A DNA stretch of 39,866 bases from an uncultured bacterium (GTDB lineage: Bacteria > Bacillota > Clostridia > Oscillospirales > Oscillospiraceae), in contig CAMCCC010000021.1 of the NCBI GenBank assembly GCA_945873205.1, positions 1 through 39,866 on the forward strand, read 5' to 3'. The notes beneath the pieces are model-generated. The model was not told the origin of the DNA, did not search any database, and worked only from the letters and a program-made list of their open reading frames with translations. The stretch's first letter is position 1, and each line of letters opens with the position of its first letter. The position numbers and the translations under genes were made by a program. Positions 31,795-39,866 of the stretch are shown piece after piece.

Positions 31795-31828
31795 AGGCGC
31801 AGCTTCCCCTTGGCGGGAAGCTGCGCCT
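31795..31828 (-). terminator. Terminator of the conjugation module
   Basis: AGGCGCAGCTTCCC (31795-31808) is perfectly complementary to 31815-31828, a 14-bp stem with a 6-base loop, just after the stop of the - strand HTH gene. The T run is poor (TTGTT), but the stem is very strong. Confidence 0.7.
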
Positions 31829-31831
31829 GGC

Positions 31832-32089
31832 CTATTTGATACGGTACAAATTCGACGTGTGGCTGCCGTTGTCACGGTAGCGGGACTCCCGTTCCAAATA
31901 GCCGTGCTTTTCCAGATCGGCCAGCGCCCGCTTGACGGTGGAGCGGGAGAGGGACAGGTCGGCGGCGATGGTGTTGATCCCGGGCCAGCACACGCCCTTG
32001 GAGGCGGAGCGGCCCTTGAGATACATGTACACGGTCTTTGCCCGGTGGGGCAGGGAGCGGTCACTGTAGATGCTGTCAAAATAGCTCAT
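31832..32089 (-). CDS. Small winged-helix DNA-binding protein
   Basis: An 85-residue protein that is almost wholly one helix-turn-helix/winged-helix domain. PHRAKTVYMYLKGRSASKG forms the first helices, GINTIAADLSLSRSTVKRAL is the recognition helix-turn-helix, and HGYLERESRYRDNGSHTSN forms the wing, as in replication-initiator or GntR-like domains. It overlaps the stop of the VirD4 gene and is the last gene of the conjugation module before the cargo. It probably regulates transfer or copy functions of the element. Its operator is not visible. Confidence 0.75.
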   Translation of the reverse strand: MSYFDSIYSDRSLPHRAKTVYMYLKGRSASKGVCWPGINTIAADLSLSRSTVKRALADLEKHGYLERESRYRDNGSHTSNLYRIK

Positions 32090-33860
32090 CAGACCTTGAT
32101 GTGCTCCTTGCCGCTCTGTCCACGAAACGTTTTGTGCTGGGTTTCCGCAATGCTGCGCATCAGCTCCGCCCGGCCGGCATAGTGCACCGTCCGGTTCTCC
32201 CTGGCCGGCACAACGTAAGGCTCCACAAAAGTAATGCCCCAGTCCAGGAACAGCCGCAGCCGGGTCATCATGGGGTGGGTGCCGGTCTTCATCACGACAA
32301 ACTGTCCCTTGGGAATGGCTTTCAGCTCATCCGGGGTCATCAGTGCCCGTTCCATCATCTGCAGGCTCTGGCTCCTGTTGTCCTTCCCCTGACTGACAGA
32401 GCCGGAGAGCACTGTCCGGCTGCCCAGGGCTTTGGACAGGGTCTCCGCCGTCTGGCTGTTGGGAGCAAAGCCGCCGAAGATGGTGTCCTGCACGTTGTCC
32501 ACAATGATCTCCGCTCCCTCCTTGCCGTAATTTTTCTCCAGCTGGGCAAGGCTCTGGATAATGGGCACCAGCGTCAGCTTCCGGGAGCGCCCGGCGGAGA
32601 ACAAGGGCAGAATGTCAAAGGGAGGCATGGTACCCAGCTCATCACAGAAGAACACCACCCGCCGGGGCAGCTTGCCGCCGTGCTCATCCGCCAGAGCAAA
32701 CAGCTCCCGGGCCAGGGTCTGGATCAAAAGTCCGGCCATGAAGTTCTTGGTTGTGTCCTCCTCCGGCAGGATGAGGAAGATGGCGGACTTCTCCGAGGAG
32801 AAGCGCTCCGCGTCCAGTTGGCTGTCAAAGCACAGCACCTGCTCCAGCTCCGTGTCCAGAAAGGCGTTGAGCCGGGAGAGCACCGTGGACATGACGGAGG
32901 CCATGGCCTGCCCGGAGGCATTCAGCGCCGCCCCGGCAAACCATTTGGCCTTGTGATCGGAGGGCAGCTTGTCCATCAGCACCTGAAACAGGTTCCGATC
33001 CCCAGTTCCGGCAGGGGACAGCAGCTCCTGCACCAGCTTGAACACCGACACAATGTGCCGGCACTCTCTGCCGTCGCACTTCTCCGGCGGCAGGTATTCC
33101 GCCAGCAGCAGAATCACCGCCGTCAGCAGCCCTTCCGCCGCATCGTAAAAATAGGCGTTTTGTCCCCGGTCGGAATCCTCCCCGGGGTTGATGATGGTCT
33201 TGGAGAGAATCTTGGCGTACTTCTCCGCCTTGGCCCGGCTGACCAGATCGTCTTCCTCCGTTTTCGCCCTGTCCATATAGCGGTTGATGAGGGTCAGCAG
33301 ATTGTTCCCGTCAGAGTGACTGGGGTTGCGCAGGTCGATGACCGCCACGTTGTAGCCGTAATACTTCCGGGCAATGGTGCCGTAGTTCCTGGCCAGGTCG
33401 CCCTTGGTGTCCAAAGCCAGAAAGCTCATGCCGCAGGCACAGGCGTATTCCAGGTTGGGGTAGAGGAAAAAAGCGGTCTTGCCCACGCCGGAAGCGCCGA
33501 TCATGAGACAGTGGACGTCATCGGCGTCCACCAGAGCAGAGAGCCGCTTCCCTTGCCCCGGCTGCCCAGCACAAGACCCTGCTGCTTGGGGAGATTCTTG
33601 CTCTGCCGCCACTGGCTCACCTGAAAGGGAACCCGATGGTAGGCGGCGCGAATCTCCGCTTCCGTGGCCCAGCGGGCCGTGCCGTACTGGCCGTCGCCCA
33701 CGGTCTGGCTCTTGATGCCGCTGAGCTTAAAGTTGCCCTCTGCTGTGGAGAGCAGCACCAGCACTATGACCAGCGCTCCCAGACCCAGAAGTGGCAGGTA
33801 GCGCATATTGGGGCCGGAGAGCAGATCCCGCCAGAATTCAATGATGCCGGGTAAGTTCAT
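32089..33860 (-). pseudogene. VirD4/TraG conjugative coupling ATPase with one apparent frameshift
   Basis: The type IV secretion coupling protein, about 590 residues if joined. The N-terminal frame (33860 to about 33550) has a membrane helix, YLPLLGLGALVIVLVLLS, and the family lead-in GQYGTARWATEAEIRAAY to QQGLVLGSRGKG. The family then expects KRLSALVDADDVHCLMIGAS, which continues only in the -1 frame. The second frame holds Walker A, GASGVGKTAFFLYPNLEYA, and the Walker B block VVFFCDELGTMPPFD. One base appears missing near 33550, in AAGGGAAG. No canonical slippery heptamer is present, so a mutation or assembly error is more likely than programmed frameshifting. The start overlaps the toprim gene. 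Confidence 0.85.
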
Positions 33861-34719
33861 CGTTCCAGTCTTTTGCTGAGGGGCGGAGCCGCCGGACGGA
33901 AAGCCCCCGGGTTTCCAGTTCCTTTGCTATACGCAGGCAGGCGGCCTCCCCGGCGGGGTCGTTGTCCAGACAGAGGAAAACCTGATTCAGTGCAGGCTGC
34001 TGCTCCAGCAGAAACAGCAGCGGCTTCATGCTGAGTCCGCAGCAGGCCAGGTAGCTGTGCTGTTCCCAGCCCTCCGGGTTCAGGGTGATGAAAGAGAGCA
34101 AGTCGATGGGCGCCTCAAAGACATAGAGGCGCCCATCGGTTCCTGTATGGTGAAAGCTGTACCGGCTGTCGCTGCCTGGAAGGTTCAGCCGGAAAGAAGG
34201 GCCCAGGGAACCGGTGCTGTGCAGGTGCCCATGGCGGGGGATGCCCCGGTCATCCCGCCCCACAAACACCGCGTTGTGAAAGCGAGCCTCCTCATAGAGG
34301 AGCCCCGCCCGGACAAAGGCAGCAACTACCAAAGAAGATATTTTGCGGGTGCTGCACAGATACGCAAACAGCCGGTGCATATTGCCGCTGGCTTCCGGCA
34401 GGGTAAGGACTGCTTTCGAAGGCTCGTCAACCGGAGTAGGGGAGACTTTAGCGTCCAGCAGCAACGCTACCGCCTGGGGATAATCTAGCCCGTAGTAGCG
34501 CATCACAAAGCTGATGGCCCTGCCGCCAGTTTCTGCCCCATGGTCGAACCACTGGTTGCCCCGGATGGTGACGCTGTGGTCATTGGCCAGCCGCTTGTCC
34601 CTGCCGGCGGGGAGCAGCTTCTCCCCACGGCGGCGAAGGAACTCTTCCAGGTCTGTCGCAACGGCTTTTTCCCGCTGTTCTAGCGTGAAGGGAATGTATT
34701 CAGTTGGAAACACCTCCAT
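33838..34719 (-). CDS. DUF3991/toprim-domain protein of the conjugative element
   Basis: A 293-residue protein of the primase-like family found in clostridial conjugative elements. Residues 15-100 (LEEFLRRRGEKLLPAGRDKR, SVTIRGNQWFDHGAETGGRA, then YGLDYPQAVALLL) resemble a primase N-terminal region without the zinc finger Cys residues. The C-terminal toprim domain includes LYVFEAPIDLLSFITLN near 200 and VFLCLDNDPAGEAACLRIA near 250, with the acidic metal ligands. It may process or prime transferred DNA. ATG 34719 stands alone after a 58-base gap from the Fic gene, and the end overlaps VirD4 by 23 bases. Confidence 0.8.
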   Translation of the reverse strand: MEVFPTEYIPFTLEQREKAVATDLEEFLRRRGEKLLPAGRDKRLANDHSVTIRGNQWFDHGAETGGRAISFVMRYYGLDYPQAVALLLDAKVSPTPVDEPSKAVLTLPEASGNMHRLFAYLCSTRKISSLVVAAFVRAGLLYEEARFHNAVFVGRDDRGIPRHGHLHSTGSLGPSFRLNLPGSDSRYSFHHTGTDGRLYVFEAPIDLLSFITLNPEGWEQHSYLACCGLSMKPLLFLLEQQPALNQVFLCLDNDPAGEAACLRIAKELETRGLSVRRLRPSAKDWNDELTRHH

Positions 34720-34777
34720 TTTGGGTTCTGTCGATTGATGAGAGCAAAAAAGGCAAAGAGCAAACGCTCTCTGCCTT

Positions 34778-35503
34778 CTAATCGTCTTCTCGTTTGTAAT
34801 GGGGTTCCGGCGTGTAGTTCTCGTACCGGTATTTCTGGTATACCTCTTGGCGTTGGGGCTGCTTCTCCGGAGTCAGAGAAGCAATGTCATAGCTGACCGG
34901 CTCTTCACATACCGCATCCAGAAGAATCTTTTCCAGGTGCTCGTATTCTGAAAACTGATCCAGAGATGCCATGACGAAAGAATCTCTCACATAGCCTGCG
35001 CTGGCGGCCATCAGTTCCTGATCCATGTAGTAGCCATGGCTTTCCACAAAGAAAGTCATCAGCATAACAACGGTACGGGTATTCCCTTCCCGGAACGGAT
35101 GCACTTGCCAGATGCGGGAAAAGCACCTGACCAGCATGGAAACAAATTCTTCCCGAGAAAGAGAAGACCACTGCTGCTCATTTATCTGGTCAAATGCGGT
35201 GCATAGATCTTTCTCAATGTCTTCGTCATTGCTGTACCATACGCTTCTTCCCGCTAAGAGCCGTTCTCTCTTTTCAATGTTGATGATCCGATACTCCCCG
35301 GCCCACTCATAAATATCTCCGAAGAGAAACCGATGAATGGAGCAAAGGCCACGAGGGGAAAAATCTTCAAAGCCCTGCTCATACAACAACATCATGTTGG
35401 CCCGGGACTGTTCCGCTTCCACCAGATCCAAAACCTTGTTGTCCTTAATTCCCAGAATGTTTCTGAGAACGGGGACATCGTCGTACAGATAGATATCAGA
35501 CAT
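34778..35503 (-). CDS. Fic-family AMP-transferase toxin
   Basis: A 241-residue Fic protein that transfers AMP from ATP to target hydroxyls. The core motif is HPFREGNTR near residue 135, with the catalytic His, the acidic residue and the Arg; a Thr stands where Gly or Lys is usual. FLFGDIYEWAGEYRIINIEK near 60 supplies the flap region. There is no inhibitory helix within the protein, as expected for class I, whose inhibitor is separate. The upstream gene is that inhibitor, overlapping by 8 bases. Placement among transfer genes resembles VbhA/VbhT-type modules and suggests element maintenance. The target cannot be predicted. Confidence 0.88.
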   Translation of the reverse strand: MSDIYLYDDVPVLRNILGIKDNKVLDLVEAEQSRANMMLLYEQGFEDFSPRGLCSIHRFLFGDIYEWAGEYRIINIEKRERLLAGRSVWYSNDEDIEKDLCTAFDQINEQQWSSLSREEFVSMLVRCFSRIWQVHPFREGNTRTVVMLMTFFVESHGYYMDQELMAASAGYVRDSFVMASLDQFSEYEHLEKILLDAVCEEPVSYDIASLTPEKQPQRQEVYQKYRYENYTPEPHYKREDD

Positions 35504-35684
35504 GGCGGGACTCCAGCCCGGCCATCTTTCTGTGAGAAGCGAGAAGGGCAGATTTCATCTGATCCCCGGTCAGCTCTCCTCTGGCCCAGGCGGCAGACAG
35601 GGTCTTGGCATAATCGGACACCGGCGCACCCTCAATAGCGTTGATTGCGTCCGCGGTTTTTACCGCCGCCAGCCGTCTATCCAT
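35496..35684 (-). CDS. VbhA-like antitoxin of the Fic toxin
   Basis: A 62-residue helical protein, MDRRLAAVKTADAINAIEG followed by APVSDYAKTLSAAWARGELT and GDQMKSALLASH. The layout is that of antitoxin VbhA, whose helix blocks ATP in the Fic site through an (S/T)xxxE(G/N) motif. Here the Glu-Gly is present but the residue four before Glu is Ile, not Ser or Thr. ATG 35684 follows GGAAG; a TTG start further up is possible. It overlaps the Fic gene, giving antitoxin first. The family call rests on context plus pattern. Confidence 0.75.
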   Translation of the reverse strand: MDRRLAAVKTADAINAIEGAPVSDYAKTLSAAWARGELTGDQMKSALLASHRKMAGLESRHV

Positions 35685-35748
35685 ATGCTTTGCTTCCAAT
35701 GGTATCACCTCTGGAAACAGTATATCACAAATGGCCGGAAAAATAAAG

Positions 35749-36338
35749 CTATACCTGTGCCTGCTGCTCATGGTCATTGGGTTTGTGGCCCAGGGCAATG
35801 CGTTTCTCCATCAGCTTTTTCCGGCGGCGGGAGTCGATGCGAATGCCCTGTGGATTGGCAGGGGCAATGGCGTTTTCCCGAAACACCCGGCTGAGATGGT
35901 GCAGCAGCCGGAGGGTGCAAGAGGCAAGCTCCGGCCTGGGTTCCGGCGGAGCAGGGGAGTACCCCTCTTCCAACTGCCCAAGGTTCAGACTCAGCGCTTC
36001 CCGGATGACCAGATTCTTGATGGCACGAAACTCCTTCTGCTTGGACCGGGGCAGATGCTCCCGGGGGCTGTCTTTGTAGTAGCTCTCCAGCTGATCCCGC
36101 AAAGCGTTCCACTCCCCGTAGAACTGCCGGACATCCGGCTGCTTTTCCAGCTCGTCCACAACCCGATCCACCAGCTGCTTCAAGTCCCTTTTTCAGATAG
36201 CCGTATTGTTTCTTGCCGGAAACTGTCCGCACTGCGGGCAGAAGTGGCTCTGCCGGGGCCGCCACGACCCCGGGTGTTTCTCCTGCTGCGTAGCTCCCTC
36301 ACAGCTCCGTAGAGTGAAATCTCCCTCTGGCTGCTCAT
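35749..36338 (-). pseudogene. C-terminal remnant of a MobP3-type relaxase, frameshifted
   Basis: From about 36240 down, VSGKKQYGYLKK continuing as LKQLVDRVVDELEKQPDV, then SKQKEFRAIKNLVIREALSL, match the C-terminal region of MobP3 relaxases as I know them. The two parts are in different frames; one extra base seems present near 36190, in the run AAAAAGGG. The roughly 300-residue N-terminal relaxase domain, with its His metal ligands and Tyr, is absent. Instead an ATG at 36338, coupled to DUF6103, opens a 53-residue frame (MSSQREISLYGAVRELRS and on) that stops near the shift. It looks like a deletion joining two gene ends. It cannot nick DNA as it stands. Confidence 0.7.
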
Positions 36339-36595
36339 GAGCTGGCCTCCACGGGGGCAGGCTTGGTTGCCGCCGGTTTGGCCGGAGGCTTGACCTTCGG
36401 CTTGGGCGGCGCGGCCTTCTTGCCGCGGCTATCGATGTAGTCACGCACATCGGGGGGAACTGTCTTCTCGTAAAGCTCCTCCACCATGCGCCCCAGCTCC
36501 TTTTGCAGGGAGCTGGTTTTCTCTTTCAGCAGGTAGTAGTTCAGAGCGTCCAGGCGCTCCGTGTCCATGCTGATGCTGAGACTGGTTTTGTCCAT
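36335..36595 (-). CDS. DUF6103-type protein of the mobile element
   Basis: An 86-residue protein. The N-terminal half, SLSISMDTERLDALNYYLLK followed by SLQKELGRMVEELYEKTVPP, fits a ribbon-helix-helix-like or helical DNA-binding module, matching what I know as DUF6103 of clostridial conjugative elements. The C-terminus is a Lys/Pro/Ala-rich tail (KPKVKPPAKPAATKPAPVEA). It may be a relaxosome accessory protein. ATG 36595 has AAAGGAGG upstream. The stop shares bases with the ATG of the broken relaxase gene. Confidence 0.7.
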   Translation of the reverse strand: MDKTSLSISMDTERLDALNYYLLKEKTSSLQKELGRMVEELYEKTVPPDVRDYIDSRGKKAAPPKPKVKPPAKPAATKPAPVEASS

Positions 36596-36609
36596 ATGCT
36601 TTCCTCCTT

Positions 36610-37790
36610 TTAGTCGTAGTTAATTCCGGGGATTTTCAGCCAGTGGGTCCAGCCCCGGCCCGCCAGCTGGGTCTTGACCACGCCGTAGCGGGTGCCCATG
36701 GCCTCGATTACTTCGCCGCCGCCGATGTAGACCCCAATGTGCCCGTCATGCCATACGGCAAGGCCGGGGATCTCCGGGATGGTACCGATGGGGCCGGACT
36801 CTGCCGCCGTGTAGTAGAACTGGTTGGCGCTGAGATCCGGCATCCCGTTGGCGGCATAGGTGATGGCCTGCGTCTGGGCGTCATACCAGCAGTAGCTCTT
36901 GATGAGCCCGGCGCAGTCCACCGTCCGCCGTCCCAGCCAGTTGGCGCGGATGAAGTCGGCATAGTTCCCCACACCCTCCGGATACTGGTTGAGCTTGGCA
37001 GCGAAGGCCTCCTCCGTCAATACATTGCCGAAGGTGCCCCACACATAGCCCCAGCCGGATTCGTAGGCGTTGCGGGCGTAGCGCACCAGGTCAGCGGCGG
37101 TCTTGCTGCCGTCCGTCAGCACCAGACCCGCCATGTCCTCGCTGTGCCCGCCGCTGACGCTGTACTGCCCATCGTAGTTCACATCGCCCATGCTGCCGGC
37201 CACCATGGTGTAGATGTGATGGATGTTCTTCCGGTCACTCTCCGTGATCTCCCGGCCCAGCAGGGCGGAGAGATTGACGCAGGCGGTGGACAGAGACAGG
37301 GGCGAGATCACGGTATAGCGCTCTTCCACCGTAATCATGTTCCCGTCCTCATCCGCCTGCTCCACCAGACGGATCTGCTCCGTCTCGGTGTAGAAGCAGT
37401 TCACAAAGCGCCCGGCAGCCCGGCGGCTGGGTGCATCCTCCCCAAAGCAGAGGGCAAGGAAAACGGCCTTGACCATGATGGGGTCAAGGCCGCCGGACTC
37501 CGCCCGACTGTTTACAGAGGCAACTGAGGAATCCAGAAGGAAAAAGGCCTGGCGCATCTCCCGGATATGCTCCCGGTATTCGGCAGGAGTCTTCTCTGAA
37601 AGCTCCGCCCCGTAGAAGCAGACTTCCACCGTGCCTTTGTTGTGCTGGGCCTCCCCGGATGCCAGACAGGCGATGACCGAGACCAGCAGAAGCAGGGGAG
37701 CGAGCACAAGGGCAGCACCCAGGCAAGGGCCTTTCGCCCATTCTCGCTGCCCAGAACAGAGAGGGCCAGCCTGGCCAGATGGGCATTCAT
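36610..37790 (-). pseudogene. NlpC/P60 cell-wall hydrolase of the conjugation machinery, frameshifted near its start
   Basis: About 390 residues if joined. The first frame starts at ATG 37790, overlapping the VirB4 stop (MNAHLARLALSVLGSENGRK). Its membrane helix continues only in another frame as LAPLLLLVSVIACLASGEAQ, so one base seems missing near 37712. The rest is intact: a helical middle domain (SGGLDPIMVKAVFLALCFGE), then a C40 peptidase with DCAGLIKSYCWYD (Cys) and HDGHIGVYIGGGEVIEA (His) near the end. It would cut peptidoglycan to let the transfer channel pass. A GTG at 37707 could give a shortened but membrane-anchored protein, so function may survive. Confidence 0.78.
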
Positions 37791-39866
37791 TGCCCGCCCA
37801 CCTGGCCGAAGAGGGCCTGCTTGTACGGGGGCGTCTTCACATCCAGCAGGTAGCGGTCGTTGCCGCACTTATACAGGCAGACCCCGCGGTGCCCCTGCTT
37901 GATGAGCGCAAACTCCGAGGGTTCCAGCTGCAGCATATCCCGGTAGGACTCATCCGCGATGGAGCCGGGACTGAACAGAAACTGATGGGGCGGGATGGAG
38001 AACAGAGGCTTGGTCATCTCCCGGATGTTGGGCAGGTTGAAGTCCTCCAGATTCTGGGAGGCCATCAGCAGGGCGGAGTTGCGTTTGCGCACCCGCTTGA
38101 GGCAGTTGCGGATGTAGGATAGCGCCACCGGGTTTTCCATCCAGATGTGCAGCTCATCCAGCGCCGCCACGGTGTTCCCCTCCACCAGCAGCTTGTTGGA
38201 CAGGAAGGAGAGGATGTTGAAGAGCATGGCGTTGCGCACACTGAGCGCCACATTGGACAGGCCGCCCACACCAAAGACCAGGAAGCGGTGAGAGCTTATA
38301 TTGGTGTGGCCGTTGAAGAACTGGGAGTCGGTGCCCACACACAGGGAACTGAGCCCCAGACTCACATCCTTCAGCTGCTTTCTGGAATAGAGGGCGGTGC
38401 CGTCATAGTTCTCCAGCTCCCGCTGCATCAGTTCATGCAGGTCGGCCAGGGTGGGGAACTGCTCCGGCGACAGGCTGTGGAGGTCGGTATCATCGCCAAT
38501 GCCCCACTGGGCGTAGAGCTCTGTCAGCATGATCTCCAGGGTGTCAAGCTGGGGATCGGGGAAGTATTTGTAGGCCCGGAAGAAGTCCTTCAGGAAGGAA
38601 ATGTGCTGGGCCAGCACCGTGCGGGTACAGGGCAGGTCCGCTTCCGATGCCTGGTCGCTGCTGTTCCAGAGCTTGGGCTCCAGCACATTGATCTTGTATT
38701 CTCCGCTCATCAGGTCAACGAAGCAGCCGCCCAGAGCCAGACACAGGTCTTTCAGCTCATGCTCCGCGTCCAGGGAGATCACGCTCTTGCCGGATTCCAG
38801 GATATTGATGATCAGGTGCTTCATCAGGTGGGACTTGCCCTGGCCGGAGTTGCCCAGGATGAGGATGTTGGCGGAGGTCTTGTCATCATCCCGCTGGTCA
38901 AAGTCCACCAGCAGGTTGGTGCCGAAGCGGTCTTTGCCGATGTAGAAGCCCCGGGGGTCGGTTTTGCCGGAGTAGTTAAAGGGGAAGAGATTGGCAACGG
39001 AACTTGCCGGGAGGACACGCTCAAAGGTGCTGCCCAGTGCGTTGTAGCCTGCGGGGTTTACGCAGCAAAAGCCCTCCTGCTGCTGTAAAAGGATGTGATC
39101 CACCGAGATCTTGCTGCGGGTCAGCTCTGCCTGCACGTCGCTCTGCAGCCGCCGCAGCCCGTCATAGCTTCCGGCGATCAGCTCAATGTACACCGTGCAG
39201 CGCACCAGCCGCTCGTTGCTTTTCTGCATCCGGTCAATGACCAGGGCCAGGTCTTCCAGATTGTTCCCCGCCGTGATGGCAGACTGCATGTTGTTGGGGT
39301 TGGCGCTGTTCATCCGGTTCTTGTTGGTGGCGTTGTCCATGATGCTGTTGGTCTCCGCCAGGCTCAGCCGCTTGCAGTACAGCCGCAGAGTCACCCCGTC
39401 CTTCTCGCCCAGATGCCGCAGCAGAGCCTGCTCCTCTGTGCGGGTAGGATAGCCCCGGATAGCCCAGACACAGCGGTAGGTGTTGCCGCAGATGTAGTAG
39501 TCCTCATAGAAGCGGAGAATGGAGGGGGCGATCAGGTCAAGGAAATCCTTTTCCGCTTCTACCGCTGCCTGCCGCCGGCGCTTTCGCCGCAGGGGCAGCT
39601 TTTTGGGCTTCTGGGGGAGGGGCGCGTCCTGCTGGCTGGGAGCTGCCTGCTCGTAGTAGACGCTGAGCATCTGACGGATGTCCGCCTCCGTGCAGCGGCG
39701 GACGCTGAAGCCGCAGTTTTTAATGGTGCGTTCAACGGTGGAGAGGTAGCGGAACACATCTGACTCCTGCCGGCCCCGCAGGCGGACAATGAGATAGAAC
39801 TCCCGGGCGGCGGAGAGCAGATCCTGCTTCTCGTCCAGATCCAGCAGATCCTGCCGCAGCAGCTCC
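37787..39866 (-). CDS. VirB4/TraE-type conjugation ATPase, 5' end outside window
   Basis: At least 693 residues; the frame is open to the last base, so the N-terminus lies beyond the window. Visible are FYLIVRLRGRQESDVFRYLS near the window edge, the Arg/Lys-rich linker, RLSLAETNSIMDNATNKNRM, Walker A LGNSGQGKSHLMKHLI, Walker B TVAALDELHIWMENP, and SALLMASQNLEDFNLPNIRE. This is the motor ATPase that drives assembly of the type IV secretion channel. The frame is intact, unlike those of the two transfer genes that follow. Its stop overlaps the start of the hydrolase gene. Confidence 0.9.
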   Translation of the reverse strand, partial: ELLRQDLLDLDEKQDLLSAAREFYLIVRLRGRQESDVFRYLSTVERTIKNCGFSVRRCTEADIRQMLSVYYEQAAPSQQDAPLPQKPKKLPLRRKRRRQAAVEAEKDFLDLIAPSILRFYEDYYICGNTYRCVWAIRGYPTRTEEQALLRHLGEKDGVTLRLYCKRLSLAETNSIMDNATNKNRMNSANPNNMQSAITAGNNLEDLALVIDRMQKSNERLVRCTVYIELIAGSYDGLRRLQSDVQAELTRSKISVDHILLQQQEGFCCVNPAGYNALGSTFERVLPASSVANLFPFNYSGKTDPRGFYIGKDRFGTNLLVDFDQRDDDKTSANILILGNSGQGKSHLMKHLIINILESGKSVISLDAEHELKDLCLALGGCFVDLMSGEYKINVLEPKLWNSSDQASEADLPCTRTVLAQHISFLKDFFRAYKYFPDPQLDTLEIMLTELYAQWGIGDDTDLHSLSPEQFPTLADLHELMQRELENYDGTALYSRKQLKDVSLGLSSLCVGTDSQFFNGHTNISSHRFLVFGVGGLSNVALSVRNAMLFNILSFLSNKLLVEGNTVAALDELHIWMENPVALSYIRNCLKRVRKRNSALLMASQNLEDFNLPNIREMTKPLFSIPPHQFLFSPGSIADESYRDMLQLEPSEFALIKQGHRGVCLYKCGNDRYLLDVKTPPYKQALFGQVGGQ

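Noticed and set aside
33540-33565. Programmed ribosomal frameshifting in VirD4
   Set aside because: The sequence at the shift, AAGGGAAG, does not form an X XXY YYZ slippery heptamer, and two other genes of the operon have shifts of different sign.
1-39866. tRNA, rRNA and cobalamin riboswitch
   Set aside because: I saw no cloverleaf, rRNA-like stretch or B12-box leader. The head of the cob operon, where a riboswitch would be expected, lies outside the window.

Overview
The window looks like the chromosome of a GC-rich, anaerobic, gut-type clostridium (Bacillota, probably Oscillospiraceae-like). The reasons are strong AGGAGG ribosome binding sites, sigma-A type promoters, a tightly overlapped cobalamin operon, and a mobile element of the multi-serine-recombinase / VirB4 / VirD4 / MobP3 type common in that group. 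The species cannot be named from sequence alone.

Region 1 (1-11852, + strand, very GC-rich) is the 3' part of one long cobalamin (B12) operon: cobJ (5' end outside the window), cobK, a fused cbiE-cbiT (cobL), cobB/cbiA, cobT, cobU, cobS, a short second CobU-like gene, cobC, cbiB, cobD, cobQ/cbiP, cobO and cbiC. Most genes overlap by 4 to 14 bases. Together they cover corrin-ring C-methylation, reduction and rearrangement, a,c-diamidation, adenosylation, amidation, aminopropanol attachment and nucleotide-loop assembly. Region 2 (11853-13890) has inverted repeats and a two-gene - strand unit, a metallophosphoesterase followed by a BRO-type antirepressor-like protein.

Region 3 (13891-19251, - strand) is the integration end of an integrative/conjugative element: a sigma-70-like gene with a terminator in its leader, a non-coding leader with a second terminator, a 50-residue protein, and three translationally coupled recombinase-family genes. 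The middle one lacks the catalytic domain, and the first has an AT-rich central segment that looks exchanged.

Region 4 (about 19370-31614) is the most interesting part. It is a cargo block of twelve genes: a DUF4213/DUF364 putative metal-chelation protein, two small membrane proteins, four class I SAM methyltransferases, a zinc-dependent aspartoacylase/desuccinylase-like hydrolase, a Rex-like regulator whose nucleotide loop carries Cys-x-Cys-x-Cys, and a complete nickel/peptide-type ABC importer (two permeases, two ATPases, one lipoprotein). All seven promoters in the block carry the same GC palindrome, close to YATCCCCCYRGGGGGGCTT, whose last two bases are the first two of a weak -35 element, with 16-17 bp to the -10. 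No other promoter I examined has it. I infer a single regulon for uptake and processing of a small ligand, possibly a metal complex. The substrate is unknown and I do not recognise a described system.

Region 5 (31795-39866, - strand, GC-rich) is the conjugation module: VirB4 (5' end outside the window), a NlpC/P60 hydrolase, a DUF6103 protein, the C-terminal remnant of a MobP3-type relaxase, a VbhA-Fic pair, a toprim protein, the VirD4 coupling protein and a small HTH protein. VirD4, the hydrolase and the relaxase remnant each show an apparent single-base frameshift, and the relaxase lacks its catalytic domain. The element therefore looks degenerate, unless the indels are assembly errors. Cargo lying between the recombination and conjugation modules suggests the regulon is, or was, mobile.
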